Of a DNA stretch of 58,500 nt, positions 21,125 to 35,900 are shown in pieces (within the stretch, counting starts at the first letter, position 1; the number at the start of each line of letters is the position of its first letter). The DNA is taken from the NCBI GenBank assembly GCA_012295275.1, contig CM022665.1, positions 2,780,667 to 2,839,166 on the forward strand, read 5' to 3'. This DNA is from Chrysomallon squamiferum. Its lineage: Eukaryota > Mollusca > Gastropoda > Neomphalida > Peltospiridae. The notes under the pieces are model-generated. The model was given only the letters and a program-made list of their open reading frames with translations. It ran no database searches and was not told the origin of the DNA. Position numbers and translations under genes: made by a program.

Positions 21125-23913
21125 GTAAGTAAGGGTGTATCACTTTCGATAATTAATATGTTTTTTAATTATATTTCTGGTTACTTGTGCTTTACAGTGA
21201 ATATTCTTTCGTGTTGTTACTGTTAATAAATAATTTTTTGATTTATGTCGTAATCATGGAATTGATTCAACTGAATGTCTCGACGTTATAATACAGTAAT
21301 TCGTATAAAAAGTTATTTGTCAGTGTTAAAACTAAAACAAAACCATTTTCTGAAAGTTTGACATTGTAGTTAATACACATTAAATGCTGCAAAGAATAAT
21401 TTTTCAACACACACACACACACACACACACTTTAAAGTGAAATAATAACCTGCTGTATTGCTGAAGTGAATAACGTTAAGTAAATAGTAAATGCAGATAT
21501 TTATTTGATTCTTACAAATAAAACTGAAATATCTGTTTATTACTAAAGTAACTAATGAGACAACATTATTAGTACTGCTGAAATTTTATTATATTTTTAA
21601 AAAAGAAAAGAAAACAGTATTAATATACTATGTCTTCAAAGAAGAACATATACTTCTTTGTTTTAATTGACTACATTTTATCATATCAACAAGTATGCAC
21701 ATCTAGTAAAATATTACACCTGCACTTCAGGCAGAAAATCAGAAGTAATAACAGAGAGTTGTTAAAGATTTTTTGAAAAAAGCATAATTGTTTCCATCTC
21801 TTTATATATAAAGAAAATAAAAGTAGGAACTAATACACTTAATCTGATTTATTAAAAACACTTTATGTTTATTTTGATATCCACTATAGAACAATATATT
21901 TTGATTCTTACACAATGGAACCATGTATTTTTCAGGATTCTAGCAACATGAAAAAAGCAGTGCATGAAAAATAATTATTACTAAATTTGTTAATAAAATG
22001 AAATAAGTAACTGAATGAATGAAATCAGAGTATTATTATCAGGCTGGCCAAGGCTTTTTTCTTTTTCTGTAGGCATACTAAGATCATGAATTTTCCTATT
22101 TTTAGAATATTTGTTATATCATTTTATTTATTTATTAGTATGACATGATGCCATTTAGCTGGCTGGGTACAGGCACCCTTAATGAATTAAATCTTAATCA
22201 GGTGTCTACATTTAATAAACTTGATGCAGTTTATTTGCAAAACTCTGACTATTTTTCTTTTAAATGAAGATCTGTTAAACTAATAGTAATACCTGAATAT
22301 TTAATTTTAACTTAAATATTGTTATATCTCTCCTATTTCACATTTACATCTATGATTATTAGATTAATTTTTGAAATTAGATTACATATGTCAAATGTAT
22401 TTTTAAAATGATTATTAATTAAAATTATTTTATGCTGTCCTTTTATCTATAAATGTTTTATTTAAATAATCAGTTTGATTATCAAGAATTTGTAATTCAA
22501 ATTTGTATAATATTTTCCTTTTGGAAAAGGGGACAGTTCAGAAATTAGAGTATAAAAGTAGAGTGACCCAAAACAACAAGCCACACTGGTAATTTCCTTT
22601 ATTTTAGCCTATTAATATAACTGTTACTAGGGTTAAGTGTATCATTAAATTCACTGACAGTAGTTTGTATCTGAAGCATGTGGAGAAATAACTGTGGTTT
22701 TCTTTGCACTGAACAGCGATATATTTTATACACAATAGGTACAGTTTAACTTTAACTATACTTTACTTCCTTCTTTCATTAAATATGTCAATTCATTATC
22801 ACTACAAGTCATTATATTTGAAAGTAAAGTGAATCATTATTCTGTATGTGGAAACTGTTAATATGAAACATGATATTCTTATAAAACTGATACAACAGTT
22901 GTTTCCTTATTTTAGATACATACGGTTAATATTGTCATTATAAAAGATAAAGATTACAGAAGGATGCTGTATTTTAGTTTATTGCACTTGGTGTAACAGT
23001 ATAATAACATCATAATATATTTATTTCTCTCAGTTAAAAATATAATGGAACTCATCACCAGCATGAAGATTACATAAATGACATTCTATCTTCTCTTTCA
23101 GTATTGAATCACCTATCAGTTCTATAAAAAGTTTGACATTACCTCTTCTAAATTATCATGATGTACTAGCATTTTTTAATAGATAATGTTCTAATTTAAA
23201 ATTATGCTTAAACATTCTGTAATTAACACCATTAGATGACTGATATTTATCCTTGTTCCATTTTTATAAGAACAGATCACATGTTTTTCTTGGCATCATT
23301 TTTTTTTTGTTACCATGCATCACTGTAGATTTCAAGAGAGTGCAGTTAATGATGTGAATCATTTATTGTTTGCACTAATAGTAGCCTACAGTATTGTTAG
23401 TATGTAGCAACACAATTAACTTAAAATCTACATCAAGGTCTCCTGCAAGATCCTCTGATACTGACTAAATACCATTACAGTTTTTTGTAGCAAAATCATT
23501 TAATATTATAAACACAAAAAAGGGGACAATGTTTTTCATTGTCTTTTTCCAATAATGCAAGGAAAACATTCTGGTTTATGGCTATTTACTATTGTAGATT
23601 TTATTCCATATTGAGTTTTATTCTGAAACATTTCCCATTAATATCATAACTTAGTATTTTTTGTCACAAACCAATATGCCATACATAATCAACTGCTGTT
23701 TCAAAATCAATAAAAACAAAAACATAGTACATATTGTTCTTAGTTCTTTTTAGTAATTCAAATAATGTATTCAAATAATGTATAAAATATATCATCAATT
23801 GTGAAAAATGATGTGATGGGAAGATAAAAATGTCTGATTTTACAAGGCAAAATCTGTTAAATGAACTTTTAAATAATTTTATATTTGAACTAGCAGCATT
23901 ATTAAAATAATAA

Positions 23914-23951
<38 letters not shown>

Positions 23952-26900
23952 TTTTTGTAGTTGTAAAGAAATAATCTACACAATTCATCCAGTCTTAATT
24001 TTATATCTACAAGACAAAAGGTGGTACTAATTTCCAGCTACCTCCCTATTATTTTAATGATGTTAAAAGGTACAATTTGTGAAAAACGAACTAATTCTTA
24101 TCCAGTAATTAAACGTAATCTGGTAACACCATCAATCTGTTCTTAATTATAGGTTAAATAATTTTCCCAAACAATTTAGCAATATAATAGTTCAGTAATT
24201 TCTTGGATCAAGTTGTTTACTTTATTTATACAGGGACTACATTTCCTTCAAGCCAAGCTGTAGGAATTATTCCTGTACTATTTAATAATTTAATAATATT
24301 TAATAATTTAATAATTTAATAATTAATAATTTAACAAATATCACATGTTAAAGTAATATATTCATTAATTAGGCCTTGACTTTAACTTTTTTTTCACAAT
24401 GTAGCCATTAGTAAAATATGACATTTTTTTTTAGTTTTTTTTTAAATTTAAATATTTATACTTAAACATATGTCTGTTATGAGCATTAAAAAATTCAAAT
24501 CTTTTATTTCAAATTAAATATACTTTTATCACGAACTCAGTATGGGAAAATATATGCATTTATCAAAACTATTAACTTTGAATACACTCTGCCTCTGATA
24601 TGGATCATGAAAATGTTTTGCAGTATATATTAGTCCAATATGCCCTGCTGATATTAAAACCTTTCATCGCGTTCAGTTTACATTGCCAAATGTGAATGAC
24701 CTGGTATGATTGGTGATGACATGTGTGTTGCAAAATACATATTTTAACAGTTCATTATTATTTTTATTTAACACTTGTAACCTTTCCAGTGTTTTTGTTT
24801 TTTCTGGTTTTGCTTGTATTACTAGGTCAGCTGCATTTTTCAAATTTTTTCAGTGTGTCTTTCTAAACATTTTTGTACCCAACATGAAATAATCCTTTTA
24901 CATGTATACAAAACATATAATTTGTTTTCTTCACTGAATGTCACTCATTCAGACTTTATTTTCCATGATGGCAAAAAAATCTACTGACCATTTATCTTTT
25001 TCTCATAGCTACTTCTTGTTACTGTTGTTTCTGTCCACTTTGTCACTAAATAATGGCCAAACACTTGACATCATCAATATGAGCATTACTAACAACCTTG
25101 TTTTAAGTAAGTATGCAACAGTAATCCACCAAAACCCAAGCTTTACACACTCATCAAAGTTGGAATTTCAGAAACAGATGAACAAATTATTTGCCAGAAA
25201 TTAGTTTATTGCTTTCATAATCTTTATTTTTAAATATGCTGTCATATGCTATTAAAATCACTAGTTGAATATTTAGCTAACACAATTAAAATCTCAGTTG
25301 TAATCTGATTAAAAGTTTTTGCTGTCAAATATACAGAGTTTTCAGGAGGTATTTATACAAATCTACAAAGAATATCTAAGATACACCCTTTTATTTGAAA
25401 CTATAAAATTAAATCGCATTCTGTCATTTGAATTTTTACATTTTTTGCAAGATTATTTTTTTTTATAAAATGAGCAATACAGCACAATTACTCATAAATA
25501 ATTTTTTAGTTAATGAATAATCTTTTTTGTATGTATATCATCTGAAAACCCATTATTTCTATTGGTTATAATCATTTATTTTTGTTTCAACAAAGCATAA
25601 ATAAAGCCTCGTATTTATTTAGAGATTCCTTAAGTTCAGGTTATTTGGTCTTTTACATAACCCACATATATTTAAGAACAAAATGTAGAGAGACACTTTA
25701 CTACATTATGTATTACACAAGTCTGTGCAGTTATGATTATTTCTGATTTAAGTGCATCCTGTTTCGTTATCCTAGTGATGACTTTGTGAGCTGTTTTGCT
25801 GGCTTTAGATGTTGTTCAGTCCTTTATCTTTACATCCCTGTATTTGCTGTTGAAGTCTGTTTGTCACAGCCATCTTTCATGAGTTGTGTATCATATATCT
25901 TTCTTAAACAGTGTTCATCTACATACAGTTCACTGTAAACAGGTGCACCTTTTCCCCTGCTCTCTTTGCCTGTTTGTAATAAGCCTATAATGATGTAATT
26001 ATTTTCTTCTTTCTTTTATCTCTTTTTTGAAATGGTTAATTTATTCAAAAATGTTTCCATTTAAATTTTGTGTGGGTGCAGCTTTTCAAACCATTTCATG
26101 GTCTTTAAAATTAAAAAATTTGGCCACTTTGAGCCTGGGTCCTAAATCAGACATGAAACAGAATGAACTATCAGTGTTGCTGCTGACACTTGTATGAGTT
26201 GTTAATCATTGTAATCAGACTCATACGATGCCAGTAAGAGGCTTTGATATAAATATTCTCAGAACATTTGTTAAGTTGTTCTCAGCTAGAAGAGGAACTG
26301 CACACAGAAGACAAGCTGATCAATGTTACAAGCACATACACTGATGTCGCAATATTTTCATTATCAGTGAATATATTATTACAACAAAAAATGTATGTGC
26401 CACCACCTTCTTAAAATTCTGTATTACATATGAATACAATTTAATAACACTAATGAAAGTAAAATCATACATATCTGAATATACTACTGTTAATAATGTC
26501 TGCTCCAAAAATCTCATGTTGGTTATTCAGGTCATTCAAAGGCTGAGTAAAATCTGCAATAAGATCAATAAGGATAGATATTGGTATCACTGTTCAGTTT
26601 TAGCCTGGGATTTAATTATTTGTCTGGTGCTGTTTTTAGAAGCAAACCTGCATGTTAGAAGATGTTTAAATCATGTTATTCTTTGATCAGTCTTTGAATA
26701 TGTTTGAGGGTAAGAATTGTGTCATCAGATTTGCTTGGGTTTATTAATAATAAAGGAGAAATAAGAAAACAAAATTTCCAAAGAAAATGTTAATGTTTCC
26801 AGTGGTAAGTCAGCTAGTCAGACTTAGTTAATAATAAAGTATATGTACACTGTTTTATATTGAAACAACATCAAACAATTCAGCATGGAAATTCTGCATG

Positions 26901-29900
26901 TTGTACTAGTTAGAATGTATCAAGAGTAGAATTTGTGTTGATTTGTAATAATAATGATTGAAAATTTGATTTCATTTTATACAGACGATGTACGTCGTAC
27001 GCTTTTAACTAATTTCATAATGTTATTTATTACAGATAAAACAACATGAGTGTTTGGAAGCGACTGCAGAGGGTTGGCAAGTCTGCTTCTAAATTCCAGT
27101 TCACTGCCTCCTTTCAAGAGTTGATGGTGGAATGCACAAAGAAATGGTAAAATCTGTCACAGTGTCTAAATAAAGTTTGTATTGCAAAATGTAAACATTT
27201 TCTTTATTACACAAAACATCTTAATAAATAGTTTCAGAAAGATGTACAGTCTCATTGCATTGAGTAAATATGAAATTACAGCTATGAAGCTGTGCCAGTT
27301 ATTTCTTTCTTTGACTTTAATTATATTTCCTGCATTGTTCTGCAGTCGACAATTTCACATGTGCTTGAACTTTTTTGTCAGTTATTAAATAATGATTTTT
27401 ATCTGCAGACATTCTAATAAAACACTGAATTAAAATAAATGTATTTATTTTTTTATTTGTTTTCCATATTTATTATTTTACCATATAATGTATTAAATGT
27501 AATGATCATTAATCCACCTTTAAACATTTGAAAATTGAAACACAACTTTATCTTTCCAGTATCAAATCAATTGAAATTAATCGCAGTGTTAATAATTTGA
27601 GATTCTCATTGTTTACTTCAAAAATCTGAAATATATGATTATTATTTTTTTAAGGCAACCCAATAAAGTTTGTGTAGTGTGGACCAGAAGAAACAGAAGA
27701 AAATCTACACAGGTAAGTTTGTGTTATCTCATTGATTTACACAAAAACAGTGAAAGAGAAAAATATACACGTACAAAGGTAGCTGAAATACAAATTTACT
27801 CAAAAAGTTACAGAAATGAAATGTTTTAAATAAATTTTGTGTTGTATTTCTTTATTAATATAAAGTGCATATATGATTTTTTCTTTTGTGATATATATAT
27901 ATATATATACATACATGAGTATCTTTTTTTTTTTTCTACAAGTACTACACAGATGTTAAAGTGTGCCTGTGGGAATAACAACAAATGGTCCAATAAAAGT
28001 TTTCATGCTTCTAAATTATTACTTTATTGTTATGTGCTACCTGCCATAACTCATAATAAAGTACAACAATACAGTAATGATGTTTAACAGTACTGGAGTT
28101 GTGACATCATTGTGTTTATAGTATAATCTGCAAATCTGTCCATGCTGTATTTGTGACTACAGAAAAATGACACTGTCTTGACATTTGTAAACTGTACTCT
28201 GTTATTGCAATACTTGATTATAGTTAAGACTGGATTTAAATAACAAAAAACATCTTACGAAAGTCTTACTTTAACATATAGGTTTCTGAAATCGGTTACT
28301 GACAAGATGAAATAACACTAGAGTTAAGAAAACAAATACACAGTTAGATTGTCATTGCCTGTATTAACATATTTTGAGTAGATAACGTGTTTTGATACAT
28401 TTCTGTATTATGATTCAGTTGTATACATGGGATCCCACAATAAAAAATCCATACCGAGGTCTAGTTACGTGGAGTGTGCCAGAGAATGTGGAAATTCAAG
28501 TGACTTTGTTCAGAGATTCCAGGCAGGATGAGTTTGAGGACAAAGAATGGATGTTTGTTGTAGAAGATGTTAGTTTATTTTGCCTAAATTGTTATTATTA
28601 TCATGTTCCTAAATAATTTTGAACACTTCTTTGTCTCAAATTATGCTGTACTTTCTTACCTTTGATTATCAAGGTAATGAATTAATTAAATTTCTGTCAT
28701 AAGGCAGTCTCTTGAAAATTTAACAAAAATTATTTATTTACAAAATTAAATCCAAACAAAATTATTTTTCATTTTTCATTTTACAATATTTGTGGATATT
28801 TTATAATCAGTTTTGCTTTCTAGATGTAAGTTAATTATAACTATTAATGTTAAGAAATTTGTTATTTGGTGGTTTTTCTTTTTCTCAATAAAAACCTACA
28901 TTAAAATATATTTAAGTATATGGTAAACATCATTTTTATTCTTTAAGAACTATAACAGTACAGTCGGTATAGCTATTTTTAAAATTTTAATTCCAGCATT
29001 CCAAAGGTCGCCGTAAAGTACTTGCAACGAAAACCATTAATATGAAGGAATTTGCAAGTCATCTTCCAACACAAAAGACCATCAAGCTTGTGATGAAGCC
29101 AGCTACCAAGAAAGTTGTATCAGCGGTGTTAGAGGTCACCATATCTTGTGTATTTATTAGGGAAGGAAAGGCAACGTAAGTAACATTATTCAAATGTATG
29201 TTGACATAAAAAATATTTACATTTGAACAAACTTGTAGCCTTAGGGGAAAATGAAATATACTTGATGTTTCATGATATTGATGTTTCTTTTTCAATGAAC
29301 AATCAACTGAAAATTCATTATTCTGTGAACTGCTGACAGCTTCTATGAAGTTTATGGAAAACAAAAAAATTGTACCTTTTAACATCATTAAAATAATGGC
29401 AAGGTAGCTGGAAATTAGTACAATCTTTTGTCTTGTAGAGATATAAAATTAAGACTGGCTGAATTGTGTGGATTATTTCTTTACAACTACAAGAACATTT
29501 TACTTGAAAGATATTCTTTTTGATGACTTAAATCTCTGAAATGTTTTGCTAGAGATGAAGACATGCAGAGCGTGGCTAGTTTAATGAGTTTTGGCCGTTC
29601 AGACATTGGCAATCTTGATGACCTGGAGGAGGAGGAAGAAGAAGAAGGAGAAGGAGGGAGAAATGTATCAAGTGAAATTCAAAATATCACACTACAGTTG
29701 GACAATCTAGAGGCTCATGGTAATCCCTTTGAAGATGATGATATCATCGAATGCTCTGATGAAGATTGTCTCAATCCATTTGGTATTGTTGCTTGCTTCT
29801 TTCTCTTGTTTTCTCTACTAATTTTAAAAACAACAAATCTTTAGGAAAATATCCCATTGGTGGGAAGTAATAAATATTGAAGTATAATAAAGTATAATAA

Positions 29901-32900
29901 AGTAATTCATTTTAATTAATGAAATCGTATACATCATGATTCCATATAAATCCTGATTCATATTCATAATTTATTATGAATGATTTGATGCTGATTTGAT
30001 TTAGAAATAAACAGTAATAGAAATATTAATATAATATAAAATCAATAAATAATACCTGCGGACTTGGAACTCTATTTATATTTATTTCATTCAATCTTGT
30101 GCAATACATAGTTCAGATGTATATATATATATATATATATACATATATATATTAGATCAGAAAAAATATGACTACAAATGGTAAAAAGGGTAAAGGCAAT
30201 TAGGTAATCTGTTTAAAAAATAAAATTCTATTTCTGTAATTGCTACAGGGTTTTTATTTATTTATTTTGTTTTAATCCACGATTTATTTTAGTTATTATT
30301 CTGTCAAAACCAGAAATTAAAATCTTCATTTGTGTCTCATTAGCTTGAAATGTTCTGTTCTGTTTCATAAGTTATTTCTTTATTTTTACATAAAAAGGTT
30401 CCATCTTTTGAGCATTTGATCATGCTAAAAATACATTAGATACATTAGGTGGGATCCTGGATTATACCAATAATTTTGAGATATTTTAAATAATAACAAA
30501 TGTATTTAAAGTGTTTTAGCAGATAATCCTCCGACTCAGGTAATCTTTTTGTAATGCCAAGTTTTTGTACCCTACTTTGTGTGTACAAAATTATTAAAGT
30601 AGCTAGTAATGTTTGAAACAATAAGATTAAAAATAAATACTAAAAAAAAAAAATTTAAGGTGTCCATCACATTTACAAAATAATCCTATAGTGTATCCAA
30701 ACTAAACATGAAAGAGTTACCTTTCTTTGAACTGAATGTGTAAAACTTTAGAATAGATATTTCTCTTTTTCTTTAATTTAGAAGAAATTGCTTTATATTG
30801 ATTATGAACAGGTGAAATAGTTGTCTGATAACACCTCCAAATATTTTAATATTGACAGTTATGGGTTTAGTCTATATTTGAATATAAAATAAAACTGCAT
30901 TAAACAGAGGATATCCTGCTAATATTGTGTTATTTTGTAATCAGTCACAAAATATTTTTAGAGACAGGAAAGCTCATAACCATTGATAAACCAGCTAATG
31001 ACACAAGCTAGAATGCCAAGTAGTTCAAGGGTCTGATAAATAAATATTAATTTTGTGAACTTTCATATCATAATCACTGATTACAACTTGCATCTTGCTG
31101 AACAGATAATTAACAACACTGTTTATCTTAGTTACAGTTCATCTGTACAGTAATATTTATACTTTCATTTCACCAAGTTTTGTATTGTTTTTATAAAAAT
31201 AATAACTAGTTACGTGATAACTAATTGTAGAGTAGATGTCACACAATTTGCTTTTATCTTTATATTTGTTTTGTAGAAGCAGTTGGATTTTTTTGTTCTC
31301 TTTTCTTTTTTGTTTTTTAAATGGAACTGCATGTTGGATTGATTTTTGTTTTTTCTGTTTGTGAATGTGTATTTTAGATGCATCTTTTTCTGGATTGTGT
31401 TCTGTTTGGTTCTATGTTATGTTTACTGTCTTTGTTTAATTGAATTGTAATAGCAATAAGATATGTAAAATAATACCCAGGTAATTTAAAATAAATGGCA
31501 AATGGCTCTTCTGCAAAAAATTAAGTCTATCTTACAGAAATGATTAATTGTAGATGTAGTTTTGTAAATGCCAGTGGAAAGGATTTTTTGCAAGATTTAT
31601 GTAATATTCATTGTCAGATATTTTCAAAGACTAAAATTTATTCAATTGTTATAAAAGAAATTAATGTTATAGTCTAAATCAGTAGTGTACATACAGTAAA
31701 TAATTAACTGTTTTTATGGCAACAGTTTTATCTTTGTTATTTTCTACTATATTTTCATTATGCCAGTTAATATCTTAACTAGAAAACATAATATATTAAT
31801 TAGTTTATTTATAATGTGTTTTTTAACTTATTGTAGCTGAACCAGTATTTGAAAAATGCAGGAGTTCAAAAATGGATTCAGATACAGCAAATTGTTCAAA
31901 ATTGGTAAACAATCCATTTGAAGAACCTTCTTCTTCTAGGATTAATCCATTTGAAGACTCTGACCCAACATTACCAAAAACATCTAGTCCTGTTCCAAAA
32001 ACTAAATCTAGTACTCTGCCTGCTTCAAGGTCTAAAATGCAAAGTAATTCCAAAAGTCATAAGTGTTTAACACTGAAACTTACTCAAACTGCCTCCCCTT
32101 CTGAAAGACCAATATATGAGGGAACACCACCACTGACCCCAGAAGAAGAGAAGTCAGAGCCAGTGAGAGCTATAACACCACCTCCAGATTTAGACAATGA
32201 CTCTTCTGTCAGGTTAATTTTTCTTTATCACAACTAAAATCACTTACTTTGAGGAACTGAAACACCATTTTCTTTTGACATGCCATATAGCAATATGTGG
32301 GGTTTTTTCTCTTTCACTTTTTATTTTTTTTATTTTTTTTAACGAACAGTAAAAAAAAAGATATAAAATCTCCATGGCACATCTTTGAATGTGAGTTTAA
32401 CTTCTGAGGCATCATTTGTCCATACTTATTTAAAGATGACTGATTTTATTGCAAAGTGAAGTTCAAAATTTTATCCACTCCTAACCTGAAAACTGTTTGT
32501 CATCATCTGTCTTGGTTTCAGATGAAATTGCTACCTAATTCTCTGTGACATGCCTGAAAAGGAAAAAGAAAAGATTAATTGCTCTGGTCAGCACAAGTAT
32601 TTAAAAAGTGATTATTATTATTATTTTTTTTTTTTATGGACTACCTTGTCAGTTACGATTTTTTTTTTTTTTTCAGGTCTGAATTTCTTGATACAAGTCC
32701 AAGCAAACAGTCTGGTGAACATAATGCGGTTTTAGAAGAAAGCCAGGTAAGTAGTCCAGGTGAAAAAAATTGGACGAAACTGACATTTTCTAAAAATTAG
32801 TTATTAAAACGAATGTTGAAGTATGAATTGTTGTTGTATAGATTGATGTTTTTTCAGAAGGAATCTCCTGCAGCCAGTCAGAGCAGTTCCATCCTTGAGT

Positions 32901-35900
32901 TACTCTCCTGGTGTAAAGAGGTCACCAAAGACTACAAAGGTGTGAAAATCACCAATCTGACCACATCTTGGCGAAATGGCTTAGCATTCTGTGCTATTAT
33001 TCATCATTTCAGACCTGACCTGCTGTAAGTAAAAAATATATAGTATGTAAAATAGAAAGACGATAAGAGTGTAATTTAGACAGATCTATTATTTTAACAA
33101 ATGTTTTTTTTTTGAATAGTAAACAGAAACTATGTCAGCTTGTACCTCACATTATTATTTTTTATTTTGTCATTTGAAGACTCTTTTGCTTTCTTTTTAT
33201 TTTTTCCAATAATTTTTAAAAAGGCAGTAATTTGAATAAGTTTCCTTAAAAGTTAATTTGTTTAACATATGTCAGCTAAATTATTTTTATCTATTTTTAC
33301 TTTTAATATCTTTATTTCAGTACTCAATTTCCTCATTACACAGCATTTTAATTGTTTGTTCTTTTTCCTTGATAGTGATTTTTCATCTTTGGCTCCTCAT
33401 AACATTAAAGGAAACAATAAAATTGTAAGTATTTAACCATCTTATTGTTGCTTTATTTTCTGGTCTGGTTATTAAAATATTTCTGTTTCATCTTAGTATA
33501 ATAAAAAAAAATTGATTAATCTGTGTATTTCATTAGAAAATATTTATCTAACATACAGATGATTTAGAAAATTAAGTATTTAAAAAAATGCTGGCAAAGA
33601 TTATTGGATATATATAAATGTAAGCTTCACTTACTAACAGATATAATACATATTTTTGATCAGCCATACAATGTATATTTTAATTTGTTTTCTTTTTGAT
33701 TTTTAAATTAAAACAGGCTTTTGATGCTGCAGCTAAGCTGGGTATACCTAAAGTGATAGAACCTTCTGACATGGTTCTGCTACAAGTACCAGACAAGCTT
33801 TGTGTGATGACTTATTTGCATCAGCTGAGATCATACTTTACAAATCAACAGCTCGAAGTACAACAGATTGGTTTAAGCACAAGTCAGAGCACGTACACTG
33901 TCGGTGAACACGATGAAAAACAAGACCAGAGGATTTCAGAAGAAATGTATGGACAAAGTGATAAAGAGAAGAGCTCAACGTCTGATCATTATCTTGAAAG
34001 AAGGGAAAGAATTAGGAAGAAAAGTGGAAGTGTTGAATCAGAGAGGAAAGGATCATCTAGAAGTAGTGAAAGTGTGAAAACACTTGAACAAAATGATTCT
34101 AACTCGGTTGCTAGATGCCTGAGGATGTCCTCGCCAGGTTTGAGGAAGTCCTCATCAACTGAAAGCAGTGTCAGTACAAAATGTAGCAGTGACGAACAGA
34201 AGTCACCATCGAGAAAATCTAGTCCTGAAAAGGAAGTAAAACCACTTACACCAGAGAGACACTCACGTGAGCAAACACCAAACTCTCCTGAAAAAACACC
34301 AAACTCTCGTGAAAAAACACCAAACTCTCCTGAAAAAACACCAAACTCTCGTGAAAAAACACCAAACTCTCCTGAAAAAACACCAAACTCTCCTGAAAAA
34401 ACACCAAACTCTCCTGAAAGAACACCAAACTCTCCTGAAAGAACACCAAACTCTCCTGAGAAAACACCAAACTCTACTGAAAGAACACACTATGAAAAGA
34501 AAAAGAAACGAAGAGCTCCTGCTCCTCCAAAACTGAAGAAAAAAGCTCCTAGTCCTCCCCGGAGTTCGCCAGTGAAACATTACAATCCATTTGAATCGGA
34601 AGAAGATGTTAATGATGATAATTCAAATAATCCTTTTGTTGATGATGTTGATGATAATGGAGAACAGACTCAAGTAGTTGATTCTGAGACCAGTTCTACA
34701 TCTCCAGATTCAAGGTTTATATTTATACCTATTTATACATTTCTTCGTCTCCAGATTCAAGGTTTATATTTATACCTATTTATACATTTCTATGTCTCCA
34801 GATTCAAGGTTTATATTTATACCTATTTATACATTTCTACGTCTCCAGATTCAAGGTTTATATTTATACCTATTTATACATTTCTACATCATAAATTTTG
34901 GAAATTAAATTTTTATTCACATGGTCTTTTTATAAATGTTGGAAATTGAATTTTTGTGCATGAATATTAGGTTTATTACTATACTGGTGTTTTTTTTCTT
35001 CTAATAAAGTCACAGAAAAGTTTCTAAGCATTTGGACATGTTCCATGTGAAAAAATAGTCCAAATAGCTTTGAGGAATTTACTAAAAGTATAGATTAATG
35101 AATCATTCAGATCAGAAACTAACTGATCATCCATAATTTTTTTTATATTGTTAATTAAGTTTATCACAGCTGTTGCTAAGATAATTTTTATTATTTATTT
35201 TGATAATATTTATTTAACAAATCATCATATTAGGGTATGCAATGTCATAACCTTCTTAATGCACATATTTTTCAGAAAAATGATACATGCTGACATCAAT
35301 GTATTTAGTTCACAAGAATTTTCAGATTCATCTAAAGAAGCTGATCAGGTTAATTTTAAGTTTTAGTTTCACAGACAAAAATGTTTTTCTATCAGTTGCA
35401 GTTTCTGTTGTTTGTTTTGTTATCAAGTTTTTTGATGTTAGAAACCAACCTCAACAACAAATAACTTTTTGTTTTTGTGATTAATCTTGGATTAAATTTG
35501 AATATGAATGTTTCAGAAATATTAAATGTATTAATTTATTAACATGTTAGTTCTTAATATAAATATAATTGTCATTATTATTTCATAATAATCATTTTAC
35601 ATGTATTAAATGTTATATATGCTTTGTACTGACTTTATCAAAACCATCTAATAACTGAATACATTGCTTTCTTTCTTCTATTCATTTGATTATTCAGTAT
35701 ATGTATTTACAAGCAGATAACTCTGAAAGCATTATGATTAGCCTTTAGTTCGATAGAAAACTAATTTACAGTTTAGATGTCTTCTAATTTTTTTTCTACT
35801 GCATATCATTATTGTATAAAAATATCTAAACCTAGTATTATTAGCAAAATGAACAGAAGTATATTTAAACAAATATCCTTTGTTAGACGAAGTCTCGACA

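Larger units (their letters stand above)
21125..27035 (+). other. EHBP1 intron 1 (5.9 kb)
   Basis: The intron separates the leader from the ATG exon. It holds (CA)n at 21406-21430, the antisense LINE with its nested element, and otherwise AT-rich sequence with no clear exon. Open stretches at 24710-25204 and 26326-26686 lack protein features. Confidence 0.7.

Noticed and set aside
24938-25204. 88-codon plus-strand open frame upstream of the LINE
   Set aside because: A secretory-like hydrophobic start was considered, but there is no supporting gene context. The region may belong to the 5' part of the antisense LINE.
31823-32053. Minus-strand open frame opposite EHBP1 exon 6
   Set aside because: It is antisense to a confirmed coding exon.
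32510-32735. Possible exon starting after TTGGTTTCAG at 32521
   Set aside because: The acceptor looks fair, but the frame hits stops and the true exon 7 (32677-32746) keeps the phase on both sides.
34275-34484. Regular 21-bp repeats considered as a CRISPR array
   Set aside because: Units are contiguous without spacers, in frame inside an EHBP1 exon of an animal genome.
34246-34580. Open frames on both strands across the 21-bp repeat (including two antisense ones)
   Set aside because: They are shadows of the TPNSPEK array; any stop-free unit repeated in tandem stays open in several frames.
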